Source: Ecdyonurus torrentis
Lineage: Eukaryota; Arthropoda; Insecta; Ephemeroptera; Heptageniidae
Length of the DNA: 64,000 nucleotides
NCBI GenBank assembly: GCA_949318235.1
Contig: OX439135.1
Span: 24,010,957 to 24,074,956, forward strand
Direction of reading: 5' to 3'
Shown: positions 33,945 through 46,432 of the stretch, one piece after another
How the letters are laid out: every line of letters starts with the position of its first letter
How positions within the stretch are numbered: the stretch's first letter is position 1
Notes under the pieces: generated by a model
What the model was told of the DNA's origin: nothing
What the model saw: the letters and a program-made list of their open reading frames with translations, nothing else
The model's database searches: none
Translations under genes and position numbers: made by a program

Positions 33945-34898
33945 TAATCTAGTATTCTAAATGATAAAAAAGTAAGTTGGCAAGTGCTTTAATGCAAAAA
34001 AGAGTAGAAATTTAATACAATTTAATGGCAGCTTTTTTTTATAGCTATGAGAGACTAAACTTTTTCTTCTTTTCCCCTCACTGATCCTCTGATCACTGCT
34101 TCTCTCTCGCTATCAATGTCTCGTTTCCAATCAATGGAGGTTATCGGTTTAAAAAATTATTTAAACATTTCTATAGTTTAAAACACTTAAAAGTATGTCT
34201 AGTATTTTTTATTTAAATTTCTCCTAAATTGGTGCAGTAGTTTTCTCAAAAATCGCAAAAAATAATAATAATAATAATAAAATAAAAAAGTTTTTTTTCC
34301 ATAAGCGTACTGTTAAATTAGGGGACCCTTAGTTTTCCCCGCGTCTCCCCGCACGATAAACCAATATAATAAGCTCCATTCCTTTTCTTTAAATTATTTA
34401 ACGCATATTTCAAGTTTTATTTTTACGTATGTCTGTCTGTCTCTCTCTATCAATATATCTTAATTCATTAAATCCTTTTCATAATAAATTAATTTTGCAC
34501 TTCAAATTGTTACGCTACAATAAATAAAATACACCCTTTTTTTTTCAGTGTGCTTTATAGCTTTATCAAGCAAAAATTTACAATTATTTAAAATTCAAAG
34601 ATACAGAGGACAGGTATGCATACAATTTTTTGTGGCGCCGTACTGTCCAGCTAATAACAATAAAAAGTTATAATATGGCATTTTTCTCTATACCGGGTAA
34701 TAATTTTTAATGATATATTCATATCATTTGAATAGTGACGGAAGATTTTTGTATTTCTAACAACAGCTTCATGTTAAAAAAAAAAAAGTAAATTTTTATC
34801 AAAAATATATTTTTGTGTAAATTTGACAGGAACATTTTATGACTCAAAAAATAATTAGATTTTAATTTATAAGAGTAAAAAGATATTCAATCTATATA
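33945..34898. other. AT-rich intergenic DNA, no gene seen
   Basis: No repeat family or open frame recognised. There is a short C-rich patch near 34330-34350. Confidence 0.5.
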
Positions 34899-35497
34899 AG
34901 GTGTCTGCATTTATATAAAAGTCGACGCCATAAGTGAGCACTAAATAACATAGGCCGGTATAGGGTGTGTACGCATGACGTCATTCTGAGTGCTTTTCGA
35001 TGCTCTTCTTGAGCAATGAATAACATTGCTCAGTATAGGACAAACATAGTTTTTGGCTATTTTCTTTAGAAAATGCTGAAAATGAGCTATTTTTTGGTCA
35101 TTATTATTTTTCTTGCATACTTGAGGTACTAATTCAACCTGTTAACAGCATCAATGATCTCAAAAAAATTGCTAAGTATTTTCAAACTGGCAAAATGTGC
35201 CATTTTCCTATACAGGCCAATGTTATTTAGTACTCACTTATGACGTCGACTTTAACATGAATGAAACCACCCTATAAGAAAATTACACATTTGGCAAGTT
35301 TAAAAATACTTAGTAAATTTTATGAGAGCATTGATGCTTTTAACAGGTTGAATTAGATTTTTAATTTAACGAGATAAATAATATAGTAACCAAAAAATTC
35401 AACAATTTTCCAAAGAATATACCGCCCCCCCCCCCCCCCCCCCCATTTATTGCTCCAGTATGGAGTCAAAGCGCATTTAGTATGACGTCATGCGCCC
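34899..35497 (+). repeat. MITE family D host copy interrupted by another D copy
   Basis: The host halves are 34899-34962 (GGTGTCTGCATTTATAT, GTCGACGCCATAAGTGAGC) and 35273-35497 (TTTGGCAAGTTTAAAAATAC through TATGACGTCATGCGCCCT). Removing 34963-35272 and one TATA restores family order. A run of about 20 C (35424-35443) has replaced or expanded at the GTCCTATGC position. Confidence 0.9.
34963..35272 (-). mobile_element. MITE family D, nested insertion with TATA duplication
   Basis: 310 bp starting GGGTGTGTACGCATGACGTC and ending GAATGAAACCACCC. TATA lies directly on both sides (34959-34962 and 35273-35276). The host sequence resumes without loss. This fixes the element ends and its target duplication. 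Confidence 0.92.
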
Positions 35498-37861
35498 TAA
35501 AATACGGAGCACGGCTTCCTTGATAAAAAAAAGCTATGAGCTATTTCATGGTTGTGTATACATTATGAACCGTTTTTTTCTTTCTATTTAAATTTCATAT
35601 TTTATTGATAATAATTTTAATAATCTATGTATTCAAGATTTAACAACTTTTCTGTCATTATATTATACAAATTTTATACAACCACACATTAACCGAGTTT
35701 AAGATTACAATTATAACTTGTTTCATATTGAATACTCCAGAATGTTACTATTATTATATAAAAAAAAAAAATGAGCATTTATATTAAAGAACGAAATTTT
35801 TAATGCAATAACATTTATATTTAAAATAATTTTAATTTATATTAAAAATTAAACTAATACTTTAATATTAAAAATTATTTATTACTGAAATAATAAACTT
35901 ATTTTCTTACCTGAATTTGTAGAACTTTTAAAAATGTTTCTTAAATTTAAAGCCAGTTTTATAACTTATTAACTTTCAAAATAATTAAGATTTTATTCGC
36001 TATATAATGCATAAAATATTCATAAATTAAATTTATTATAAAGTTATTCCACACTGATCTCTTATTCAATATAAATTGATTTATTAAACATGTCTCTTAT
36101 TCAAACACAAAATAGAAACTGAATGAAACAATAAAAACAACATTGACTATAACCACGTCAGAAAATTTTTGCTACATTTTCATACTAGAAAATCGTTATC
36201 TCCAATATCAAATTAAAATATTTTAAGTGAAATTTAGTTAGGTTGTTTTTACTATATTTTTACATTATATTATAGTTCTTATGGATTTTGTGTCTTTCGT
36301 GATATATTTAACTTTTTGTCCGCATTGAGTGTTTATAAAATCAATATGATATATATGAAAAACCCACCTGGCACGCATAGAGAAGAAACTTTACAAATGT
36401 TCGTGAAAAAAAAAAAAAAATAATAGAGTGAATAAAAATTAGATATAATAATAATACCCTAACATGAAAGTGCTTAATTGCATATATTTTGAAAGAGCTT
36501 TGATTTTAATTTTTTTTATTGCACATTAGATAAAATAATACGAAAAAAAAAAAAAAAAAAAAGATTTTGAATGAAGCAACAAAGACAAAAATTAATTAGT
36601 GTAATATTTATTCAACCCAAATTTCAATAATAAACTATTTACAAATACAAACATAATAATTCTTATAATGAATAATAATTGTGCTATATAACAGATTTTT
36701 TTTATTTTTTATTATTTTTTTTTATTATTATTTTTTTTTACAAAGCATTTTACACTTTTTTTTTACTTTTTTTTTCTATCAAGAATCAAAACATTCATGC
36801 TATTTTTTTTTTTTATTATTATTTTATTTTTGACAATTTCAGATTTTTTTAATTCAAAGTTGATATTATATTTGTATTAAAAAAATGACTGTAATAAGAT
36901 GATTCGAATAGAGTTTTCCCCTTAATGTTATATGAAGCAAAATCAAAATAATTTTTTAAATCCGTGAATGGTTTTATTATTATTACTAGTATTCGTACCA
37001 TAAAAGAATTAGGTGCTAAGATTAAAGAAAATAATAATAATAAAAAAATATTAAAAATTAAAAAATTAAACGATAATTCCGCAAGAATTGAGGGTTTCAT
37101 TAAATTATTACAGTTTTTCCCACAGTATTCAATTTTTTTAAATTACAAGAAAAAAATAGTTTTACATTATAAAAACGACCAGTTTATTATAGTTTACTTT
37201 TATGAATGTATAAAATACACTTTTTCAAAATTAGATATAGGAAAACTAATGTTAAAAACCCGAAAAAGGTCGATTTAATTTATTAAAAATTTGGTTTAAA
37301 AGAAAGGAAGAATGCTAAAATATATAATAATCACATTGGATCGTTACTTAAAAAAACAACTTATTATGAACATTGAACAAGAATATACAATTGACTATTA
37401 TTTCATAAGAATGCTCACTCGCAAACAATAATATTTCTTTGAAACAATTAAATTGTATATAATTTTGTCATAGAATAAACGTTATTTTTAAATAAATAAA
37501 CATTAAAATCAAGTTAATTATTATGTTCTCGGAATATGTAAATATTACGTAATTATTGACAAAACTGTCATTTTTCTAACATCTAAACATATGATCTAAA
37601 TATCTTTTAGAGAATGGAAAAATATCAAAAGTTTTAAAATATTGTATGAATGTGATTCTTTAATTTAACAGTTATTTTAAATATATATTTTTATGATTAT
37701 AAAATTAAATCCTATTTAAATAATTTATTATCGATTTCTGCAGTCTTTATTATTTTATAATCACAATTAATTTTTAATCAGCACTTATTGTAATTTTAAT
37801 ATTGGTTTTCATATTTAGAGACCAAAAAAATGTACAAAAACGTGACTTCTTTTAACAATAA
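35498..37861. other. AT-rich intergenic DNA, no gene seen
   Basis: Poly-A tracts at 36407-36421 and 36544-36562. The overlapping frames near 36849-37278 on both strands are lysine/asparagine- or phenylalanine/leucine-rich products of AT-rich DNA. Confidence 0.55.
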
Positions 37862-38200
37862 TTAAGGGAGTAGGGTACCGACGTCGGCCATTAGACTCAA
37901 CTTTTCTCGTCAATAAAATCTGAAATTTTGCACAATGATACTTCAGCGTACAATTTCAAAAATATAAAAATTTTGATGGGTCACCGTGCAAATTAATTTT
38001 ATATGATTTTTTGAAATTTTAAGCCCATAAGGCCCAATATTAATTTCAATAATTTTTTCCTTTTTTTCGGGACGGTCAAATATAATGAAATTTTTATCAC
38101 GGCTAGGTGTAACCCTTAGCTACACAATGACACTAAATTTAGACCTAAAACACTTCTAATTTTTGAGATACAGTATAAGATCGGTACCCTATTCCCTTAA
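37862..38200 (+). repeat. MITE family C copy (plus), TTAA-flanked
   Basis: TTAAGGGAGTAGGGTACCG on the left and TCGGTACCCTATTCCCTTAA on the right. The inner CCGACGTCGG palindrome and ATCACGGCTAGGTGTAACCC are present. Confidence 0.93.
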
Positions 38201-41200
38201 TAGTAAATAATTTGCACTTCATTTTTTAAAGTTTTGTAAGTTTGGCTAGTAGCTAGTATACTACTACTATAGCTAGTATTTCTCATTGTTGTATGCTGTA
38301 CTATAGACACACATCTACTCGGCAATCATAAGATATAGAATATAAGCGAATAAATCTAATTTTAAGTAGAATTTGTAAAAGACAGTTAAAAAAAAAAAAA
38401 AAAAAACTAAAGTTAATTAAATTAAATACAATGAAAATGCTAAAGAAAAAAATTTGGCCAGCAAAGCCAAAGAATAGAAAATATTGAAAATAAGAAGTTA
38501 CATTTCCGTCTCTGTGATTGGTTAAAGCGCTTCACCCGGTAACTACCATTACAAGCAACTTCAAAAATAATAATAATAAATAAAAATACTATACCAATTC
38601 CCAAACAACGTTAAAAAAATTAATAAATAAAAATAAAGAACATGTAACGATATAAAAATCAGTTATTATTTTAGAATCTCTAAAAATAATACGTATAAAT
38701 TCCTCGCACCTTTTTTTTTTTTTTTTTTTTTTTTTTTTCATCTTGTATGAGTTATGATATTTTTGGACTATTAATTTTTACATCTTTTTAACCTACTTAT
38801 TTATTGTCCGTACAATAAGTATAAAAACTAATAATTTACTTTTTCAAACAGCAAATGCTTTACTTAAGGGCTGTAATTATATACTGTTGATATCTCTAAA
38901 ATTCACAAATTTACTCGCTTTACATTTTTATATTTAAATTCAATTTATATTGAAATAATAGAAAATATATTTGTGATCAAAATTTTCAGAATTCATGACA
39001 AGTAGAAATTATTAAAATTTGAACATATATATGGATTTATGGGAGAACAACTTACTTATTTGATTTCATAATAACGGATTTCTCCTAATGTTTTGTAACT
39101 TTAAACAATAAAGGAAAAATTCGTAAGTATTTTTGAAATTATCGATTTGTATTGAACAAAAAAAGTGTTCATTTTTTATTATCCATTTATTATTTTTTTT
39201 TTTCAGTTTTATTGATAATGCTTTTTATATTCGTATTGCTCCCTTCTCCCACATTTTAAAAGATTCGTGATTTTGTTATCACTATTGGAAAGAATGAGAT
39301 TTTTGCCGTAACAACTTTTAACTGAAGTCACTAGTTTAATCACTTCTAAAGCGATAGCGAAAGTCAATATTAAAAAAATTGAAAGTAAAATATACTATAA
39401 ACCTTAAAAATATATTTAAATATTATACATGTTCAATATCATAATAATAATTAATAGCCAATAAAAAGTATATTGCCTTCAATTTATCTGAATTTATATT
39501 TTTGAAGTGACCCCTAGTTAATGATGATTTAGTAGCAAATTATGCCAATCAGGGCTAACAAAATTGGTAATAACTTAATGATAGAGCGGTCACTGATTGT
39601 GATTTATGAGACTTAACTAATATGGTAATGTTACATTCAATTTGAATGAGATCACTTTGCTCACTAAATATTTATGATCAAATTGAAAATGATGATTCTT
39701 GTTTTTATTTTTATAAGCTATTGAAATCAGGTCATCATTTTTTTTTCTTCTTCTTAAAGAGTATTATTGTTCTATCATTTCTTACTCATTTGTTTGGGAA
39801 ATGCGGAAATCTTTAAATTTGCGGCAAATGATAAAAGTCAATAACATGTATAGTGTAAATGTTATATATAGTATGATTTTTTTTTTTTTTTAATTTATTT
39901 ATTTATTTATTTATTTTTTTTTTTTTTTTTTTTTTAGTAGAATGGTAGAACTTTTAAAGTATATTTATGCATTCCTTTAAGATATTCAATAAGTAACACT
40001 AGGCGTACGTTTATTTTAAAATTATAGACTTTTATTTAAAAAAACGAAGGGAAAAAAAGGAAAAATTAAAGTTAAAAATTAAGTTTAAAATGTAATAGAA
40101 ATTTGCTGCGTATAAGGCTCATATATAAAGCTACTGTATATAAGGTTAATTCTTTTACATACTGTTTTTTTTTTTAATGTTACTGCAAACTAGTTAATTT
40201 AAATTTGCATTAAAAAACAAATTTTTTTCTCAAAAATGTTAATTTACTATTAAAGTAATGAAAATAATAAATAAATAAAAATAATTATATTTTTTTCGAA
40301 AAAGTCATTCGACCAATAAAATTTTTAATAATAATGAAACCCAATAACTTTATTACTTATTAAACATTATTATTATATTGTGTACCAAATTTTAATTACA
40401 ATTCTTAATTATAGGTATTGTGTGTTGCCATTAGGGAAGCATGGTTTTGGTTGATAAAAAAAATAATAAAATAAATAAAAATTAGGATGGTTCAAATTTG
40501 AGAGAAAAAAAAATTCAATGAATTTGAAATTTTAGTTGAAAATCGGACAAGTTTTTAAGAAATATTATAATGTAGATATTTTATATATAAAAAGCAAAAG
40601 AATGATATTCTCATAATATAAACAGTATGAAAAAAAATCAATTCTAAGCGAGCAAGTTTTAAAAAGGGGGCGTATCCTTATTACTTTGTCTCTGTACCAG
40701 ATATTATAGAAGTTGAATTCTTTGAATTAACTGCATCGCAATTAATTATATAATAATTAAGAGGAAATTGCAAAAATTCAGAGAACTTTTTTTCGATTGA
40801 AAGGAAATAAAAAAAATCCTTAGCCTATTCCAGAACATAATTTAATTTCAACTATAATAATGTATTATGTGTTTGCTCCACTTCGCTTATTTCATGATAT
40901 ATATTCAGAAATTCAGGTATTGGTTGAAACCCATCTTTAATATACACACTAAATTTATCGGCTTATATATTTAACATATCGTATTTGGTATTTATTTATA
41001 TAACTTTAATTTATTTAAATTTATAAAATCAAAATAAATAATAATAAAATAAAATTTATTTGCTTAAAAAGTATTATTATTATACAAATATATTGTATTA
41101 TTTAATATTAAATAATATAAAAATTTAAAATTATAAAATTACATATTGTTATAAAAATAGATAACAGAGTGAGTTAATGTATACAAAAACAATAAAAAAA

Positions 41201-41400
41201 AAATAATAATAAAAAAAAGGCACATGCAAATAAATAAAAGTATTTTTCAATAAACTTACCTAATTCTTCTTTATATTAAATGTCATATTTATAAAGACAA
41301 CACCATACATCACTACTTAACATATTATTAATAATTATAATGTTTATCATTATCATAATTATTAATAAAACACAAGAGAAATTTTCATTTATTTCTTCGA
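38201..41400. other. AT-rich intergenic DNA, no gene seen
   Basis: Poly-T at 38711-38738 and 39910-39935, and (ATTT)n at 39895-39915. CTAGTA words repeat near 38250-38280. No coding region recognised in 3.2 kb. Confidence 0.5.
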
Positions 41401-41419
41401 TTTACCTTTTTTTTTTTTT

Positions 41420-41870
41420 CGCTCATTTCATACGTCATTTGTCTAGGTCAACATAGAAGTAACCAATGAAAATGCAGGAAAAGTACGTCATTTTAAACCA
41501 ATCGTTAACAAGAAATATTTATACAGCTGATTACGTAAACATTACGCGCAAAAATTTAATATTTTATGTAACTTTTAGCCATCTGTTGGTAGATTTAAGA
41601 ACTTTGGTGTAAAATTTATTATAAGTTAATATTTAAAATTTTATTTTTATAAATATTTTTATTTAAAATATTTATTTATTTAATTAATATTGCGCAAGTT
41701 TTAAGATGAAGTAGAGGCTTAGAGGCAACTATTATACGTGAATGCCGCTTGACAGCGTCGACTGAGTTGACCACTCAAAGTATGTGTTTGAGTTGGAGTA
41801 TTATATTAATTGAGAAATATTTATTTTGTGCGCATTGTTACAATAAGTACATGCATGAAAGAGGTAAGGG
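41420..41870 (+). promoter_or_regulatory. Possible promoter and 5' exon, unproven
   Basis: This stretch is less AT-rich than its surroundings and repeat-free. It has CCAAT-type words (ACCAATGAAA, AACCAATCG), an AGCCATCTGTTGGTAGA word like one 53 bp upstream of the HARBI1-like start (AGCCATCTAGTGAGAAGA), and a good donor (GAAAGAG then GTAAGG) at 41863. It could be an untranslated first exon for the kinase gene 5.4 kb downstream. This is inference only. Confidence 0.25.
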
Positions 41871-42472
41871 GTTTCAAAATGAAAATATGTTAAATATGAA
41901 GAGTTAAATTCGTGCTGCGTTATCAAATGTTATTAAAACTTTAAAAAAAAGTAATTAATATTAACAAATTGATTTTTTTTTTTTAAATATACAGTATATG
42001 TCTAACTATAACAGAAATTAAATGTAAAGAAATAATAATAATCGATTGGCAATTAATATATACACTGCCAAATTTTGAAAAAGATGATAAGACTGGATTT
42101 GTTTTATTTATTAACAAATGCTTTTGTATAAAATATTTCAATGATACCTTCATATTAGAAATTTTTGCATCATTTACTATTATTTAAAGATCTTAAAAAC
42201 CAGCTCTGATATTTTCATTACAATTAAAAATTAATATATAATTAAATTAAATTATTTGATTTTATAAATAAGTAAACGTACCATAATAGAGTAATGAGAA
42301 ACTGCTGGAACAAAAACAGGCAAATATTTTGTTTAGAATATTGGGCTCAAATAACCAAACGTAAAGAAAAACAAGTACATACAGTAAAGTAACATAATAT
42401 AATGGTTATTACCAACGGTTAAGTGTAACCAATTAAAAGCTCTATAGAAAGTAGCGTGTGAACCGTAAATTC

Positions 42473-42982
42473 TATAGCTGTAAAAAACTCGAAATATTTT
42501 TAGCCCGGGCTGAAATTTTTTAGCCCGGTTTGAATTGAAACCCGGGTTTAGCTTGAAATCGAGCTTAAACTCGAAAAACAAGCCAAAGCTCGGAAAGCTC
42601 GATATTTGAGCCGAAGTTTGAAAACGAGTTTTCGAGCCTATGAAAAAAAAGCTCGACTTTCATTACAAAAAAATTGTTTTTAAAGGGTAAAAGTCATAAA
42701 TAAAAGAAAATAATTTTTAATAATATTTTAAACAGCTTATTTTTTCATGATAGAATATTAAAAACACCATTTTAAACAAAAATTCCAAACTTTTTTTCTT
42801 TGCTTTTTGCATAAAATTTTCTTTTGCTCGATTTATTTTCATGAGTCATTCTCGAGCTTAACTCGAAATAGCTCGTTTTCGAGCTAAAAGCTCGAAACCC
42901 GGGTTGACCATTTTCAAAAAAACGAGTACCCAAAGATTTTGGCCCGGGCGGGTGCTCGAACCGGTTTAAATTTACAGCTCTA
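42473..42982. mobile_element. hAT-like non-autonomous element, about 510 bp
   Basis: The ends are TATAGCTGTAAA and the complement of TAGAGCTGTAAA, with AAATTC directly repeated outside both. The interior is full of GCTCGA/TCGAGC and CCCGGG words in both orientations (AGCCCGGGCTGAAA against TTTTGGCCCGGGCGGG). No transposase frame is present. The TAGAG-type end is common in hAT elements, though the repeat outside is 6 bp rather than a clean 8. Confidence 0.65.
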
Positions 42983-43000
42983 AAATTCATATTCCTTATA

Positions 43001-43154
43001 GGGTGTATGCATTCATGTTAAAGTTGATGCCATGTTGGATGACTCAATAACATATATGGGTGACATAGGAAAATAACTCATTTTGCCACTTTAAAAACAC
43101 TATGCAATATTTTTGAGAGCATTGATGCTGTAAATATGTTAAATTAGAATCTAC
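43001..43154 (+). repeat. MITE family D, 5' half, truncated
   Basis: TATA then GGGTGTATGCATTCATG, GATGACTCAATAACATA and GAGAGCATTGATGCTG. It breaks off at TTAAATTAGAATCT, where a family E fragment begins. Confidence 0.85.
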
Positions 43155-43385
43155 AATTCAAAATTTACAAAAAGCGGTTTCATGAAGCCACAGCTCACTG
43201 ATCCTTGCGCACGGATACAAAGCGATCTGTGACGTCATAAAACCTTATATGCCATTTCGTCAATTGAAAAATAAATTAGGAATCAACGACTCCGGCCAAA
43301 GCAACGTTAATATTTAGGTATTTGTTAGGATATAGGATGTTAGACATGTTTTTTGTTCAAGATGTTCTATGCCTATAATATAAGC
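43155..43385 (+). repeat. Family E palindromic element, right part
   Basis: GTGACGTCATAAAACC, ACTCCGGCCAAAGCAACG, TTGTTAGGATATAGG, TTTTTTGTTCAAGATG and TTCTATGCC match the right arm of the copies at 45559 and 55009. The left end is missing. Confidence 0.75.
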
Positions 43386-43728
43386 AAGTAGATTCAACAT
43401 AGAGAGAGAATGAAATATTGACGATATTGTCCTATATAAAATTATGTTATCATAATGACTTACTTTCCCAGAAAGATTAATTTTCATTATAACGTCATAT
43501 TTTTCTCTGTACTTCTTTGATCCAATAAATACAATAATCCAATAATTAGATAACCGTTTTATTGTTCCTACGTAGACCTTTTTTTTTTTTTTTTTTTTTT
43601 TTGCTTATTCTTTTTTCTTAAAGCAATTGTTACGTTTTCACTCTGTAAAACCCCTAACATGACTTTAAAAAAGGTCAATGTTAACTATAATCAAGGTAAA
43701 TTAAATATTCTGGACATCCCAATGCTTT

Positions 43729-43840
43729 TTCTTTTCTTTTCCTTTTCCTTTTCCTTTTTCTTTCCTTTTCCTTTTCCTTTTCCTTTTCCTTTTCCTTTTC
43801 CTTTTCCTTTTCCTTTTCCTTTTCCTTTTCCTTTTTCTTT

Positions 43841-43898
<58 letters not shown>
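43729..43898. repeat. (TTTTCC)n then (AT)n microsatellites
   Basis: About 16 hexanucleotide units to 43835, then about 27 AT units (43845-43898). Poly-T lies nearby at 43579-43602. The open frames on both strands across it are repeat artefacts. Confidence 0.97.
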
Positions 43899-43906
<8 letters not shown>

Positions 43907-44140
43907 TAGTTGCATGTAATTTTTATTTAAATAGTTTTCAATCTTGTTCTCAAGCAGTCAAGTACTTTATTTTCATTATATTTTACAGATTTGTTTCATG
44001 AAATTATACAAAAATAAATGACAATAAGAACAATTAAGGAACACCAAAAAATTTTAGGGATTAATTTTATTACATATATTCTAAGAGGTGACATTGCCCT
44101 GAATTGAAAGATATGCAAATTTTCTAATTTTTGAGTTTGT

Positions 44141-44485
44141 TTAAGGTATAGACCAGATAAAAACATAAGCATTTATATCACAAAACACTTGAGGGGACTT
44201 ACATAAATAACTTTAGTGTGTCTCAAAAGTAAGTGTAGCTTCGTAGCAGTGATCAGAAAATTTCGATTTATGCAACCCGCATAACATTTTTTAATACTAA
44301 TTTTTACATGTTTCTGACGTCAGAAACATGAATAGTCACGCAAAATGTATACTTTACAGTATTTTTACGCTCTCTCGTGGGGCTACATTAACATTCTGGT
44401 AAAAATTGTCATCGGTTTTGAAGATCCCATTTCGTGTTTATTTATTAAAAAGCACCATGTTGTTTTATGTGGAATATGGCTTTAA
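44141..44485 (-). repeat. MITE family B copy (minus), TTAA-flanked
   Basis: TTAAGGTATAGACCAGATAA on the left and TATGTGGAATATGGCTTTAA on the right. TTTCTGACGTCAGAAACATG lies centrally, with TCGTGGGGCTACATTAACAT and GATCCCATTTCGTGTTTATT. Confidence 0.93.
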
Positions 44486-45073
44486 GGGTTTTTAAATAAT
44501 TTTTTAATGTTAGGAAGTTACGTCTTGGTTAGTAACTTTTTCGTATGATCGCATGCATAAGTTATCGACAGTTAACGTTTTTTTAATCTTTTTTTTTTTT
44601 TTTTAAATTAAATAAAAAAAAAAACGCAAAAATGAGAAATTTTCATATCAATCGATATTCAAAACAATATCTTCTTTTAGAATATAAAATGAAATAATTA
44701 AACATTTTTTTCTGCCTTTTTTATTACAACTTTATGGAGAACTCTATACTTTATAGGTGCTTAAAAGGAATTGATTATTATTATTATTCAAAGCAAAGCC
44801 AATGATAAGTGCTATTGGCAATTTAAATATAAAACAAAACGAAAATTGAATCTCAATATTTAAATATGTATTTTTCAAGTGAGTATATAATCTTAATAGG
44901 TCTAGTCTGATTATATCTATATAATATAATAACAGAAGCTCTACTTATAACTATGATAACTTATCATATTATCTCAAGTATTCAATACTGTTAAATTACA
45001 AAGCAATTTATTTATATAAATTCTGGGTTAATTATGTGCTTTCATATAATATTTACTTCATAAAAACTGTAAC

Positions 45074-45411
45074 TTAAGGGAATAGAGTACCGACGTCGGC
45101 CATTAGAATCAAACTTTTCTCGTCAAAAAAATCTGCAAATTTTGCACAATGATACTTCAGCTTGAGACAATTTCAAACATATAAAAAATTTGCAGGGTCA
45201 CCGTGCAAATTAATTTTATATGATTTTTTGAAATTTTAAGCCGATAAGGCCCAATGTTAATTTTAATATTTTTTTCTTTTTTTCGGGACGTTCAAACATC
45301 ATGAAATTTTTATCACGGCTAGGTGTGACCCTTAGCTACACTATGACACCAAATTAAGACCCAAAACACTTCTAATTTTTGAGATATAAGGTCGGTACCC
45401 TACTACCTTAA
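45074..45411 (+). repeat. MITE family C copy (plus), TTAA-flanked
   Basis: TTAAGGGAATAGAGTACCG left end and GGTCGGTACCCTACTACC then TTAA right end, with all interior words. Confidence 0.93.
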
Positions 45412-45558
45412 TCTAGGGATTCTTAAATTAAATGACAGCATTAAATTGTGTTCTTCCAAAACGCAACAATGCAAAAACTAAAAAGAAAACAAAAAGTTAT
45501 TATGGAGTCTAAATTAATACTAATTTTAAAAAAGAAGAAAAAGAAATTTCGTATAATA

Positions 45559-45857
45559 TTAAAGGCGTAGAACACCTTGAACAAAAAACTTGCCTAATAT
45601 CATAACATACCTAAATATCAACATTGATTTCTAATTTATTTTACATTCACAAAATGTCAGGTGCGGGTTTATGACGTCACAGCTCGCCTGGTCCACGCGC
45701 GCGGAAACAAGGGAACTGTGACGTCATAAACCCGCACCTGACATTTTGTGAATGGAAAATAAATTATAAATCAATCTCTCCGGCCACATTAACGTTGATA
45801 GTTAGGTATGTTAGGATATTAGACATGTTTTTTGTTCAAAGTGATCTACGCTTTTAA
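45559..45857. repeat. Family E palindromic element, TTAA-flanked
   Basis: TTAAAGGCGTAGAACACC and its approximate complement at the far end, each with TTAA. Inner arms ACAAAATGTCAGGTGCGGG and CCCGCACCTGACATTTTGT, each with TGACGTCA, fold around a GC-rich CACGCGCGCGG loop. Confidence 0.95.
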
Positions 45858-46002
45858 GTTATTTAATAAAATACAATGAAATGTTTAATTTTATTTTATT
45901 GCTATACAAGATACACAACGTAATGTCTTGAGTTTTTTGTTTTTATTGTATTATTTTTTTCGCATACTGGAGTTTCTTTATTAACGCTTATACTTATTAC
46001 TT

Positions 46003-46432
46003 ATTATTAGCAATATATTTGAGCGTATTGATGCTATTCAAAGGTTGAATTAAGATTTCATGCGAGAAAAATAATAAAGACAAATTTTTTTAAAAGAGAA
46101 AAAAAAAGTTTGTCCTATATAGGATGTATGCGGATGACGCCATATTTAATGCGCTTGGAGGTCATACTGGAGCAGTGAACAACATTGCTGAGCATAGGAC
46201 AAACTTCGTTTTAGGCAATTTTCCTTGGGAAATATGTTAACTTTTTGTTATTGTTATTTTTCTCACATACTTAAGATTGAGATACTAATTATCAACATAT
46301 TTACAACATCAATGCTCTCAAAAATATTGCTTAGTGTTTTTAAACTGGCAAAATAAGCTATTTTCTTATGTCACCGATGTTATTGAGTGTTCCAACATGG
46401 CGTCGACTTTAACATAAATGCATACACGCTAT
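46003..46432 (-). repeat. MITE family D copy (minus) nested in a D fragment (plus)
   Basis: 46003-46120 carries plus-orientation words (GAGCGTATTGATGCT, GTTTGTCCTATA). It is interrupted at that CCTATA by a full minus copy, 46121-46430 (AGGATGTATGCGGATGACGC to ATGCATACACGCT). The other half of the host is not evident. Confidence 0.8.

Noticed and set aside
36849..37278. Pair of frames of 83 and 104 codons
   Set aside because: Composition is purely AT-driven (K, N, I or F, L) and no motif or splice context supports a gene.
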